Shown here: piece by piece, positions 19,501 through 27,462 of the stretch
Position numbering within the stretch: position 1 is the first letter of the stretch
Layout of the letters: each line of letters begins with the position of its first letter
From: an uncultured Anaerolineaceae bacterium
GTDB lineage: Bacteria; Chloroflexota; Anaerolineae; Anaerolineales; Anaerolineaceae
Direction of reading: 5' to 3'
NCBI GenBank assembly: GCA_927443345.1
Contig: CAKMKJ010000014.1
Location: forward strand, 36,120-100,119
Length of the DNA stretch: 64,000 nt
The notes under the pieces: model-generated
The model's database searches: none
Seen by the model: only the letters and a program-made list of their open reading frames with translations
What the model was told of the DNA's origin: nothing
Position numbers and translations under genes: made by a program

Positions 19501-20022
19501 GGCAAACACTTCCCGCCCATGCAGATCTTTTTTGAGGAAGCCAATAAAGTTCTGACTGGGGTCTCAGGTGGTGCTGCTTCCGACCAAGGTTCAGGAGAAT
19601 CGAGCAATCCGGTCAGCCATCTCTTTCAAACGATGTGGCGGGATGGACGAAAGTACAGCATTTTCCTGCATTTGATGGCTCAAACCGTGAGCGAGCTGCC
19701 CTCGGGCATCCTTTCTTCGTGCGCGAATGTCTTTGTGTTTCAGACCAAAGACCCCAAAGATCGTGACTTAATCCTGCCACATTTGGGACGCTCCGAAAAA
19801 GGTCTGGTCAACACCGAATACAAACGCTACCTGGCGCGCATTCCACGCACTTATGCAATTGCCAAGTTAGGATACAGCGATGATGTATTCTGGCTGGAAC
19901 CGGTGCTGGTGCGCCCTCTAATCATTCGCTGTAATGAACCCTCTGATCTTGAGATTACCCAAGAATTGGGTGCTGTTTCCCTGGAACGGACAGCATCCGA
20001 CATCCTGGCCTCTAATCCATAA
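16534..20022 (+). CDS. VirB4/HerA-type secretion ATPase with a long serine-rich insertion
   Basis: From the ATG at 16534 the product is 1162 residues; a longer frame from 16405 would read through a hairpin. The N-terminal 280 residues are a compact domain. Residues about 290-505 are a low-complexity Ser/Thr/Gly-rich region with recurrent DS, SQS and HTxG units. The Walker A motif is GDTGFGKS (about 700-707) and a Walker B-like FFEEAN is near 1000, with TVIEGG before it. Overall it resembles the VirB4/TraC and HerA-FtsK superfamily that powers conjugation or secretion. It is encoded directly before cpaB-tadZ-tadA, so it may energise export through the Tad-type machine or act on DNA. Confidence 0.72.
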   Translation: MIIGKLTEKIPWLRTKDSLSIPNDLEVEGTELHFNDRNELDYLVFRVTEREGAREYQGYRAVRLLQLRYISLEARRDAGLLQKMRTVLRGLYGAQVDLVYLAAGVFKNPNIGIVQCYGVAAFAPKKEEAIQHSLRDLSALRAGLVGAYRQIRLEPLSTEVAQWLARSLEQMPYAIVAVGHPDPRENARGGDSSMRDPLLSGSQGAQQYSIQQNELLFRGMSSLEEEFLLMLLTNHVRLEDITRMLAGMLEDTSVYASRQLGTRAASFGISLPAILTGGLAENASQSYGTNHSSGVTHGEAATDGVADSQGQAHTVGHASTSGWAHTVGVSETDTVGSSSTVGTAVSQGTAHTEGSAVTDGSSHSDSSGVANSHTDSSSYGVNGGVGGSVAPAGVGVSANVGGSANWGTADGVVNSSGSSDSSMHSATSSQSDTVSQSTTQSQSNTNSQSHSSTQSEAWTTSGSETDSVADTNSTSTTQSHADTKSTARSVADGVSLGQSIGRGISAGMSVGVAPSFSLSNAYQWQDDPYILLTDIMRTQRKLLDIASREGAFYTDLYALARSEQGVHALMGLIPEAFHGTEDVVAGVQTRALTDPEQAYIGLHARAFTPSTRIENIPEAMSGYADSTLLTMLQVAAYTAPGMFEQGSALTTQEETPAFAFYPDIPGNITLARQWSSETGLLTDTFLKLVPDRHFHTAFVGDTGFGKSIAAERLAYETTRFWHYRTIVLDFGQGWRKAMNWPGVGQKGSEDGLGHVDIRQLYPGSPRPLRWNILQVPRRIDPGRYRSMVAELFANAGRLGARQLGFMRRALTELYFEAGVLTGDPKLQNGPLGHLQDDREVQLIQNVRQSSGENLNEPHPGTLLECLSPSELQVLAVYRSRKLDVSKWVDRLRTYKEKLERDQVSRTSLEGVLLRLEQFSEGHMARQYGPSASGIGVEDLGLMGSPENPWGITVIEGGAEMDEYSKAALLSLLASILYSDAVARRREMLGGKHFPPMQIFFEEANKVLTGVSGGAASDQGSGESSNPVSHLFQTMWRDGRKYSIFLHLMAQTVSELPSGILSSCANVFVFQTKDPKDRDLILPHLGRSEKGLVNTEYKRYLARIPRTYAIAKLGYSDDVFWLEPVLVRPLIIRCNEPSDLEITQELGAVSLERTASDILASNP

Positions 20023-20054
20023 TCTATTAATTTCGAAAAGGAGAATTATCATAC

Positions 20055-20960
20055 ATGCAAAGCAAAAAACGTTCCCCCATCGCCGCCATTGTGCTGGCAG
20101 TTGTCATCGGTCTTCTCGTGATCGCTCTGTTGAACGGTGTTATTCGCCCAACCCAAGTAGTGGTCGCAAAAGTCGCCATCGCGCCTGGCACTCTTTTGAC
20201 CGATCAACTGGTCGAACTGCGTACCATTCCGATGGGAGCTAAACCGGCGGATGCCATCGCTAAGATAGAAGAAGTGAATGGCAAAATGTTGGCGGTAGGC
20301 CGCGCTCCGGGTGACCTGATTGTTACCTCTGTTTTAGGTGAGATCGCCGGCGCAGGCATTCCTGCTGAATTACCGGAAGGTCACGTAGCCCTGGCGATCC
20401 ATGTCGACCTGGCCAGTGGCGTGGCGGGACTGCTCCGCCCTGGACAGACTGTGACCGTAATCGGTATGATTTCCCCCGATATTCTGAAAACGAGCAACGC
20501 CAGCGTATTTACGGCTCCGATTTCGGAATTTACCTCACCGATCGTTTCCCTCACTCCGGGTGCAGCCGCAACACCTACCCCAACCCCCACACCTGCTCCG
20601 CCTTCTTCTCCTCTGGCTCGACTGGTCATTACCGGCGTGCGTGTTTTGATGGTTCCGCAATCTTTCCGCTATGAAGAGATTCCAGCGGGTGCCAGTGAAG
20701 AAGAGCTGTTTTCTTCGGCACGCACCAGCGTGTCCGCCCAGGAGGGCAGTGTCATCGTTCTGGATGTTCCCACCGGGCTGGTAGAAGTGACGCCAGGATT
20801 CAAGGTTGATCCGGCGACCTTGCTGGCGACTCTAGACCAATACGGCATCATCCATCTGGCTTTGGAACCAACCTCAGGATTGGAATTGGATGTGGCGGAT
20901 GTGATCACCCTCAATCTGGGTGAACTTTATAACGAGATGAATGAATATCGAAAGAAATAG
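20055..20960 (+). CDS. cpaB: CpaB/RcpC-type Flp pilus assembly protein (SAF domain), copy 1
   Basis: A 301-residue protein with one N-terminal TM helix (IAAIVLAVVIGLLVIALL) and a SAF domain at about 35-95 (VVAKVAIAPGTLLTDQLVELR). A beta-rich region interrupted by a TPTPTPTPAPP linker near 175 follows. CpaB proteins sit outside the inner membrane and organise the Flp pilus base. The context with TadZ and TadA supports this. A second, shorter CpaB is encoded at 30241. Confidence 0.82.
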   Translation: MQSKKRSPIAAIVLAVVIGLLVIALLNGVIRPTQVVVAKVAIAPGTLLTDQLVELRTIPMGAKPADAIAKIEEVNGKMLAVGRAPGDLIVTSVLGEIAGAGIPAELPEGHVALAIHVDLASGVAGLLRPGQTVTVIGMISPDILKTSNASVFTAPISEFTSPIVSLTPGAAATPTPTPTPAPPSSPLARLVITGVRVLMVPQSFRYEEIPAGASEEELFSSARTSVSAQEGSVIVLDVPTGLVEVTPGFKVDPATLLATLDQYGIIHLALEPTSGLELDVADVITLNLGELYNEMNEYRKK

Positions 20961-20966
20961 GCCAAA

Positions 20967-22280
20967 ATGAGCGACAACGCTTACCAAACCAATAAAATCA
21001 CGGTGATGTTAGCCGGGGCAGGCCATGACGTCGTCTACTATCAGATGCAGCAGCCGATCCTGACAGACCAACGCTTCATGATCTCGGGTCATGCAGCTCA
21101 GTGGTCTATGTTTGAAACCAACCTGAATAACTTACGACCAGACCTGGTAATTGTCCAGGCGGATATTGCTCCAGATCCCGACACACTGATCCGTACTCTC
21201 CAGAAAATTTCAGCCTGGCGAGGGGTTGCAATTGTGGTTCTCCCTTTACCGCAGAAGGATTTTCAGGGAGCTTTCGCTAAGATAGATACCGTCCGTGGGG
21301 TCTTTGTAGCCCCTGTCAATTGGAACGAGGTTATTCAGGCTGCCTATGGGGCAGCGATGACTGCCCGTGCCAGTCTTAGCCAGGCTGCCCCCATGCAACA
21401 AGGAGTATCCGGTTATTCTCCCAGTGGGGCTTCTGCTTATATCACTGGGACCAAGCGGATTGCTGTGCTCTCCCATGCTGGTGGTTCTGGCTGTTCCACC
21501 ATTGCAGAAAATCTGGCGTATGAATTATCAGTCCGGCTCAGCGTGAAGACCTTGCTAGTCTCAATGGGATTGCCGCCTTCAGCTGCACCCCACTTAGGAC
21601 TACGCTATGTGCCGAACCTTACCGAATACTTTGACCGTCCCGGTAAGGCTGCCTTTCAGGCTGCGATCCAGCGCAAGGAAAATCTGGAGGTTTTGCTTGC
21701 GCCTGAATCTTCCCTTGAACACATGCATATTCTGGAAAGCTCTAATAAAGGTACTGGAGAAGGAACGATCAATGGAATGTTGATAGATTCTGAAGACGGA
21801 CGTTACGCAGCCATCGTGATGGATGTGCCAACAACCGAGGATTTGTGGATGATGCATTCAATCATCTTCGCAAATTATGCCCTGATTGTCACCCGTCCTA
21901 CACTAGCTGACCTGACTGCTATTCGCCATACCCTAACGTTGTTACTGACTGGCTTAAAGAGTGAAAAACGACTAGCCAGAGATTCAATTTACTTGGTTTT
22001 GAACCAGACCTCCGAGCGTAGCAGTTTCACCCCTCGGATCTTTCAGGAAGAACTTTCCAAATCTCTGGGTTGGGCTCCGCCTATCGCCGCAATCGTCCCC
22101 TTTGATCCGGGCGTCTCGCAGGCGCAAGATGATGGAATTCTGCCAGTGACCCGTGGAGATGAGTTTTCCAAAGGCATTCGCGCTATCGTTAACACCTTGT
22201 TTCCCATGGTGGATAACAATCTAGATCGTACCGATGGGAAAAAGGGTATTCTGCGATTACCAAAGATACGCTTCACTTGA
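20967..22280 (+). CDS. tadZ: TadZ/CpaE-type ATPase, copy 1
   Basis: A 437-residue protein. The N-terminal about 130 residues resemble a receiver-like domain, as usual in CpaE. A MinD/ParA-like ATPase follows with a deviant Walker A, HAGGSGCST, at about 170-178. Later motifs include VMDVPTTEDLWMM. TadZ localises the Tad secretion complex at the cytoplasmic membrane. It starts 6 nt after cpaB and its end is followed by the tadA start. Confidence 0.8.
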   Translation: MSDNAYQTNKITVMLAGAGHDVVYYQMQQPILTDQRFMISGHAAQWSMFETNLNNLRPDLVIVQADIAPDPDTLIRTLQKISAWRGVAIVVLPLPQKDFQGAFAKIDTVRGVFVAPVNWNEVIQAAYGAAMTARASLSQAAPMQQGVSGYSPSGASAYITGTKRIAVLSHAGGSGCSTIAENLAYELSVRLSVKTLLVSMGLPPSAAPHLGLRYVPNLTEYFDRPGKAAFQAAIQRKENLEVLLAPESSLEHMHILESSNKGTGEGTINGMLIDSEDGRYAAIVMDVPTTEDLWMMHSIIFANYALIVTRPTLADLTAIRHTLTLLLTGLKSEKRLARDSIYLVLNQTSERSSFTPRIFQEELSKSLGWAPPIAAIVPFDPGVSQAQDDGILPVTRGDEFSKGIRAIVNTLFPMVDNNLDRTDGKKGILRLPKIRFT

Positions 22281-22323
22281 GCATCTTTTGAGACAGAGAG
22301 TTTCTAAAAATTGGAGGAGTGAC

Positions 22324-23607
22324 ATGCCTGGGATTTTGGGTTTGTACGACACAGCCACTAATGTAAATAACCTGGATGAAACCACCCGATCCGAGGTGTT
22401 CAATGAAGTGATCGATCAGATCAATCACGAGTTTCCCTCTACCGTGTTGCAAGGTCCGAGTGATGCCGACCGGCAACGCATCCGGGAGCGGGTTGAGGCA
22501 CAAATTTCTGCTGCTTTACGCAAGCGCAACTGTCGTCCAGGTGTACAACTGGAAGGCGCAATCGCGGAAGAACTCACCCGACGCATTCTAGGATTGGGTT
22601 TCCTGGATTTACTTTTGCCGCCGGCGCGTACGGATATCTCGGAAATCACAATTTATTCGAGCGGGTTACTGCAAATCATGCTCAAAGGTTCTGTGCGTTG
22701 GGAATCAATTGACCTGCATCCTGGGGCGGGTGAGATCTGGCGGGTGCTGGATCGTCTGATCGGACCGCAAAACAAGACGCTGAACGAAACCAACCCCAGT
22801 ATTAATGCAAAGCTGCCGGCAACGTTGCACAATCCGGGTGGGGGGCGCATCAAAGCCCTCCACCCTGTAATTGCTCCTCCAGGTCGCAACCCATCTATCA
22901 ATATTCGCCTGTATGAGCAAAAACCGGTCAAACCAGATTGGTTATTGGAGCGTGGAATGATGAGTTCCGAGATGATGGATCTTCTTCGCAAGGCGATGGA
23001 AGGTGGAAAGAGAATTTTGATCTCAGGTGGAACCCGTACCGGGAAAACTACGTTGCTAAGCGCCCTATGTAATTTTTTGCCATCGATCTGGCGCATTGTG
23101 AAGATCGAAGATCCGGAGGAAATTTGGGTAGACCGCCCCACGGTACAGACTGTCGAAGCCCGACCGCAAGCAGTTGGTACGGATGTTCGCCCTTACACTT
23201 TGGCGGACGGGGTGGATGATGCCATGCGTATGTCCCCAGACTACCTGGTGATCGGTGAGGTTCGTGATGGTATAGCAGCCATGAGTTTGTTTCGGGCTTT
23301 GATGACGGGGCACAGCGGAGCTTGCACCTTTCACGCAGACAGTCCGCGTGAAGCTGCTCGCCGCCTAGCCACTGTCATGGGTGCGGATGCTGGAGTAAAA
23401 CCGCATGAAGCCAATCAAATGATTTCCGACGCGGTGGATTTGTTGGTACAGATAGGCATCCGGCACGAGGTCCGGCGAGTGACTGCGATTTCAAATATTG
23501 CCAAGGATCTGAAAAACGGCGATGTGTTCTTCGAACCGATTTATCGGTACATTGAAGAATCGTCTGCGAAAGAACCAAGGTGGGAGCAAGTAAATTTGCC
23601 TGTTTGA
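22324..23607 (+). CDS. tadA: TadA/CpaF-type secretion ATPase, copy 1
   Basis: The ATG at 22324 follows GGAGGAG. The product is 427 residues. The N-terminal region is CpaF-like (LLPPARTDISEITIYSSG). The Walker A is SGGTRTGKTT at about 235-244, the Asp box is KIEDPEEIWV, the Walker B-like segment is YLVIGEVRDG, and the His box is TGHSGACTFHADS. These mark the GspE/VirB11 superfamily ATPase that powers Flp pilus assembly. TadB and TadC normally follow directly, but here a toxin-antitoxin module lies between, and TadB begins only at 26581 under its own promoter. Confidence 0.9.
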   Translation: MPGILGLYDTATNVNNLDETTRSEVFNEVIDQINHEFPSTVLQGPSDADRQRIRERVEAQISAALRKRNCRPGVQLEGAIAEELTRRILGLGFLDLLLPPARTDISEITIYSSGLLQIMLKGSVRWESIDLHPGAGEIWRVLDRLIGPQNKTLNETNPSINAKLPATLHNPGGGRIKALHPVIAPPGRNPSINIRLYEQKPVKPDWLLERGMMSSEMMDLLRKAMEGGKRILISGGTRTGKTTLLSALCNFLPSIWRIVKIEDPEEIWVDRPTVQTVEARPQAVGTDVRPYTLADGVDDAMRMSPDYLVIGEVRDGIAAMSLFRALMTGHSGACTFHADSPREAARRLATVMGADAGVKPHEANQMISDAVDLLVQIGIRHEVRRVTAISNIAKDLKNGDVFFEPIYRYIEESSAKEPRWEQVNLPV

Positions 23608-23722
23608 ATATTTCCTGGCTATATTCTTTTATAGATTTTCAGGTTTATTAAAATAGTGTTTTGGAAATCAATCACCTTTAAGTCTATCAATTTTTCATTG
23701 AGCCGAGTTATTCTTTATCTGA

Positions 23723-23781
23723 TATACTGATATAAATTTCGTAATTCGTCACTAAATGGCTAAAAGTGACGAATTACGAAA
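23723..23781. promoter_or_regulatory. Promoter and 16-bp inverted repeat of the toxin-antitoxin module
   Basis: A -10-like TATACT lies at 23723-23728. Immediately after the expected start site is a perfect inverted repeat, TTTCGTAATTCGTCAC at 23737-23752 and its complement at 23766-23781, with a 13-nt centre. It is either an operator for the antitoxin or a 5' hairpin on the mRNA. A GTG frame could begin in the right arm, but the ATG at 23802 is more convincing. Confidence 0.55.
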
Positions 23782-23801
23782 ATTCAATAACTGGTGGCGC
23801 A

Positions 23802-24593
23802 ATGAAAACAAATATGTCGACTTTAGCAATCCCAGAATTGAAGATGAAATTCTCTAACCGGGGATCTGTGCGCAAAGTTGAGTTATGGAATTTCTATCAT
23901 TTACAAAATTCCGATTTGACCGAGCAGGCATTCCGGCGAATTTTGTATTCTTTGGAAAAAGAAAGACTCATTACCCCGATAGGTGCAGGAATCTATGTGC
24001 TGTTAAATCCATTTCTCGCATCTAATAAAAAGAAATTTGTTCCCAGTCTTTCCCCAACTGCTCAGCAATTAAGCTTAGACGTAAGAAAGAATTTTCCTTA
24101 TACCCAGTATCTAATATGGGAAACCGGAGCTCTTCATGAATTCATGACTCATCAACCAAGCCAGAGCCAAATCATCTTGGAAATTGAAAAAGAAGCTACC
24201 GAATCCGTTTTCAACAAGTTGAAAGAACAATCATCTGGAAATATTTTTCTAGAACCTGACAGAGTGACCTATGAGCGCTACATCATTGATGCCCCTGAAA
24301 GTATTCTGCTCCTTCAATTGGTCACACAATCTCCCAAGATGAAAACGAAAGGCGTAGTCTCTGCCCGGTTAGAGAAAATCCTTGTGGATATTTTTTCGGA
24401 TGAGGATCGATTCTTTACCTTTCATGGACAGGAAATGATAAATATCTTTGAAAATGCATTCTCCATGTATTGGATAAATACGAAAACTTTATTCCGTTAC
24501 GCTGGAAGGCGGAAAGTAGTAGAAAGATTGAAAAATTTCATTAATACCCGGACACAGATCGAATTATCAACGCTTTTGGAGAATATTGAATGA
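23802..24593 (+). CDS. AbiEi-like winged-helix partner of the AbiEii toxin (DUF6577-like)
   Basis: A 263-residue protein from the ATG at 23802. The N-terminal part is a winged helix-turn-helix ending in the AbiEi-like turn LITPIGAGIYVLLNP. The rest is an alpha/beta region with WETGALHEFM and ILLLQLVTQSPKMK, similar to the DUF6577 proteins that accompany nucleotidyltransferase toxins. Its stop overlaps the toxin start by 4 nt (ATGA), which argues for strict coupling. It probably acts as cognate antitoxin and autorepressor. It is more AT-rich than the flanking Tad genes. Confidence 0.7.
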   Translation: MKTNMSTLAIPELKMKFSNRGSVRKVELWNFYHLQNSDLTEQAFRRILYSLEKERLITPIGAGIYVLLNPFLASNKKKFVPSLSPTAQQLSLDVRKNFPYTQYLIWETGALHEFMTHQPSQSQIILEIEKEATESVFNKLKEQSSGNIFLEPDRVTYERYIIDAPESILLLQLVTQSPKMKTKGVVSARLEKILVDIFSDEDRFFTFHGQEMINIFENAFSMYWINTKTLFRYAGRRKVVERLKNFINTRTQIELSTLLENIE

Positions 24594-25642
24594 TTTCTAC
24601 TCAATCGCGCACCAAAGAATGGATTATGGGAGTCCGAGAGGTGTCTCCAGGAAAAGATCCAATTTTGATTGAAAAAATGATCATGGCATTAACCCTGGTT
24701 GAAAATCTGAAGAAAGCAGGATTGGATTTTATTTTCAAGGGAGGTACTTCTTTACTTTTATTGTTGGAGTCACCTCTACGGTTCTCGATTGATATTGATA
24801 TCGTCCTGCCAGACACGACAAATCTTGACGAGTGCTTCGTGGACGTATTACGGCAGGGCATATTTGCACGCATAGAGGAAAGTAAGCGTTCCGGGCAGTT
24901 GCCCAAGCAACATTTCAAATTCTTTTTTCAAAGTGTAATTGAAGAGAAAGAGAGTCATATTTTACTGGATATTCTCATTGAGAAAAGCCCATACCCAATT
25001 CTGCATTCTATTGAGATCCAATCAACGTTAATTGCATTGGATGGGCAAGCGACAAAAGTTGTTTGTCCATCGAAAGAGTGTCTACTAGGCGATAAATTGA
25101 CAGCTTACGCTCCGCATACAACCGGGATCCCATATGGAAAAGGTAAAGAACTTGAAATGGCTAAACAATTATTTGACGTAGCCGCGCTTTTCGATGTGTG
25201 TGATGACATAAGGATGGTTAGAACTACTTTTCAAAAAATTGCTCCCCAAGAATTGGCTTATCGTGGAATGAAAGATTTAACCTCTAATGATGTTTTATGG
25301 GATGCTTTTCATACGTCTGTGTTCATCGGTACCCGGGGTGCAGCGTCCGACAAAGAATATGCAGAACTTGTTGACGGTTTTAGGAAAATGGCTGGTTTTG
25401 TGTATTCCGGGTTCTTTTCACTTGATTCGGCTATTCTTTGTGCCTCTAAAGCAGCATATCTCACAGCGTTGATTTTGGGAAATATTGAAACGGTTGACCG
25501 AATTGAAAAGAACTTTGACATTTCAGTCTGGACAATAACCAATCAGGATTACAACAAATTGAACAAGCTTAAGAAAACAAGTCCGGAAGCATTTTATTAT
25601 TTTTTTCGGGCACTCACCTTACTTGGGTTGAATGAAATCTAA
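24590..25642 (+). CDS. abiEii: AbiEii/AbiGii-type nucleotidyltransferase toxin
   Basis: A 350-residue protein. The nucleotidyltransferase core is visible as FKGGTSLLLL (50-59) and RFSIDIDIVLP (64-74), the GGTS and DxD-type metal-binding motifs of the AbiEii family. These toxins transfer nucleotides, in characterised relatives onto RNA such as tRNA, and give abortive infection against phages. The downstream LLGDKLTAYAPHT motif also fits the family. It overlaps its upstream partner by 4 nt, and a second AbiEi-type antitoxin gene follows on its own promoter. Confidence 0.85.
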   Translation: MISTQSRTKEWIMGVREVSPGKDPILIEKMIMALTLVENLKKAGLDFIFKGGTSLLLLLESPLRFSIDIDIVLPDTTNLDECFVDVLRQGIFARIEESKRSGQLPKQHFKFFFQSVIEEKESHILLDILIEKSPYPILHSIEIQSTLIALDGQATKVVCPSKECLLGDKLTAYAPHTTGIPYGKGKELEMAKQLFDVAALFDVCDDIRMVRTTFQKIAPQELAYRGMKDLTSNDVLWDAFHTSVFIGTRGAASDKEYAELVDGFRKMAGFVYSGFFSLDSAILCASKAAYLTALILGNIETVDRIEKNFDISVWTITNQDYNKLNKLKKTSPEAFYYFFRALTLLGLNEI

Positions 25643-25755
25643 GCCATACCAAGTTCTGAGAGTTACTATTAAAAGAATCACCTTTGATCGAGGGTCAGAA
25701 AAGTCTTTTCCTTCATACACCATTGACCACTTCAACCAAATCTTCTGAAGATATT

Positions 25756-25805
25756 GTTTTACAATCAGACTCATTTTAACTATAATTTGAGTATGGTTGT
25801 AAAAC
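25756..25805 (+). promoter_or_regulatory. Promoter with flanking inverted repeat for the AbiEi gene; transcript probably leaderless
   Basis: TTTACA (25758-25763), exactly 17 nt, then TATAAT (25781-25786). The predicted start site falls on or next to the ATG at 25793, so the mRNA should have almost no leader. The inverted repeat GTTTTACAA (25756-25764) and TTGTAAAAC (25797-25805) brackets the promoter, as expected for autoregulation by an AbiEi-type antitoxin. Confidence 0.6.
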
Positions 25806-26404
25806 ATGAATTATCGCAATTAGAAAGAATAAGAAAACTTCTAGACGGCCAACATGGAACACTTTTAACCTCCGATCTGGCTAAGTTCAATATTCCTAGA
25901 ATCTACCTTTCAATCATGGAACATAACGGTGAGATTGAACGGGTTTCAAGAGGAATTTATAGGTTGGTTGCTTCTATCGACGATGAAATGTTTACCTTCC
26001 AAGTCAGATACAAGTCGTCAATATTCTCACATGAAACTGCTCTCTACCTTCACGATTTGACGGATAGAACCCCATTGTCCTATTCGATTTCTATACCAGA
26101 TGGTTATCATTCAATTTCATTAAACGAGAGTGGACATAAAATGTTTTATGTAAATCGCGAGCTATTTGCTTTGGGGGTCATTTTGATGAAATCACCTCAT
26201 GGAAATGAAATCAGGACCACAAATCTCGAAAGGACGATCTGCGATGTATTGCGGAGCAGGAACCAGGTCGATGTTCAATTCGTGAACGAGGCCTTGAAAA
26301 AATATATAGTACATAAGGAAAAGAATATTGACCAGCTCTACAACTATGCCTCACGATTCAGAATCCAAAAAATTGTTCGAACTTATATTGAGATTCTTCT
26401 CTAA
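25793..26404 (+). CDS. abiEi: AbiEi-family antitoxin / transcriptional repressor
   Basis: A 203-residue protein from the ATG at 25793. The N-terminal winged helix (about 1-60) contains RVSRGIYRLV, the conserved AbiEi turn. The C-terminal domain (about 70-203) has FSHETALYLHDLTDRTP and TNLERTICDVLRS, typical of AbiEi. AbiEi neutralises AbiEii and represses its own promoter. Here it stands 150 nt after the toxin under a separate promoter rather than before it, so the module has two AbiEi-like proteins for one toxin. It could also be a solitary antitoxin left from another pair. Confidence 0.82.
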   Translation: MVVKHELSQLERIRKLLDGQHGTLLTSDLAKFNIPRIYLSIMEHNGEIERVSRGIYRLVASIDDEMFTFQVRYKSSIFSHETALYLHDLTDRTPLSYSISIPDGYHSISLNESGHKMFYVNRELFALGVILMKSPHGNEIRTTNLERTICDVLRSRNQVDVQFVNEALKKYIVHKEKNIDQLYNYASRFRIQKIVRTYIEILL

Positions 26405-26418
26405 GAATTAGTTGTCCC

Positions 26419-26449
26419 CCTAGGATAAACCCTTTTCTCTCGCTATACT
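26419..26449 (+). promoter_or_regulatory. Shared element promoter, copy B
   Basis: CCTAGGATAAA (26419-26429), 14 nt, TATACT (26444-26449). The box is identical to copy A and the spacing is the same. It drives the long Tad operon that begins with tadB at 26581. Confidence 0.68.
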
Positions 26450-26492
26450 CAAAATAATCTGACAACCAAATAAACTATTCTTTCAATCGTTG

Positions 26493-26560
26493 GCTGGACT
26501 CTACCTGCTGGATGCACGCTCCAAAGGCGCGCAAAGCACGAGTGTCCGGCTTTTGTATTT
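26493..26560 (+). promoter_or_regulatory. Leader hairpin B, attenuator-like
   Basis: GCTGGAC (26493-26499) pairs with GTCCGGC (26544-26550, one G-U pair), followed by TTTTGTATTT. It begins with the ATCGTTGGC sequence shared with copies C and D. The loop is longer than in C and D. The tail ends about 20 nt before the tadB start, so termination here would shut the whole operon. Confidence 0.6.
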
Positions 26561-26580
26561 AAAACTTACGTGGAGGATGC

Positions 26581-27462
26581 ATGACGATATTAATTCCGGT
26601 GGTGGGTGTTTTATGCACCACGTTATTCCTTTTACTGTGGTATCCGAAGCAGATCAAAACAGGCAGATTGGCCGCCCTTTATACGGTTGATTCTGCACGC
26701 TCATTGTCTTCCCTGGATCCGAAATCACTAGAGTACAAACTGTTGGCCTCTGGGTTGATCCTAAAGCCCATTACCTTTCGTTTACTGCGCATTGCTTCCG
26801 GTGTATGTGGGATGGTTATCGCCTGGTTGTTTTTGCCAGGTTTGCCGGCGATTGTGATTGGCGGAATTCTTTTTTATGTTCCTGGAGCCTGGTTGGATGA
26901 TCGGGTGAAAAGTCGCGGACGAAACATCGATCAACTACTTCCCATTGCCATTGGCCGCACTGCTGCAGGGCTGCTGGCAGGTGGTTCTGTGCCGGATGTC
27001 CTTCAGCAAGTTGGAGAGTCGTTGGAGCTGGAAAAAACCAATCCGCTCACACCCGAATTTGTTCTCACCGCTTCAGAAATGCGCATTAAGGACCGGGTAG
27101 AAGCGCTCCGAAGTCTTGCGTCTCGCAGTCCTTCGGTATCCCTGTCCAATCTTGCTCAATTACTGGAAGGATACACCGAGTCAGGTGGACGCGCCTATAC
27201 CGGAATTCTCATGGATATTTCTAGCCGTGTCCAACAAATCCTGATTGCCCGCAACCGCGCCCAAGCCAAAGCTGGCGATTCACTAGTCTCTGCTAAAGTG
27301 TTGCCGGTTGTCTTGATCTTTATCTTGATTTATCTCAGTCAGGATCCAATGGTGCGTTCTTCTTTGATTGCCCTACCCGTTCAAATCGTAATTGGGGTCA
27401 CGATGGCAGCTATGGTGGGTGGATATTTCATCATTCGTTCAATGATCATGGAGGCTGTTTAG
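26581..27462 (+). CDS. tadB: TadB-type pilus assembly membrane protein, copy 1
   Basis: A 293-residue protein behind GGAGG. Two hydrophobic segments near the N-terminus, a cytoplasmic stretch with LLPIAIGRTAAGLLAGGSVPDVL, and two C-terminal TM helices (VLPVVLIFILIYL, IVIGVTMAAMVGGYF) give the GspF/TadB fold that forms the inner-membrane platform. It is directly followed by tadC. It would normally sit next to tadA, which here is 3 kb upstream beyond the toxin-antitoxin module. Confidence 0.78.
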   Translation: MTILIPVVGVLCTTLFLLLWYPKQIKTGRLAALYTVDSARSLSSLDPKSLEYKLLASGLILKPITFRLLRIASGVCGMVIAWLFLPGLPAIVIGGILFYVPGAWLDDRVKSRGRNIDQLLPIAIGRTAAGLLAGGSVPDVLQQVGESLELEKTNPLTPEFVLTASEMRIKDRVEALRSLASRSPSVSLSNLAQLLEGYTESGGRAYTGILMDISSRVQQILIARNRAQAKAGDSLVSAKVLPVVLIFILIYLSQDPMVRSSLIALPVQIVIGVTMAAMVGGYFIIRSMIMEAV

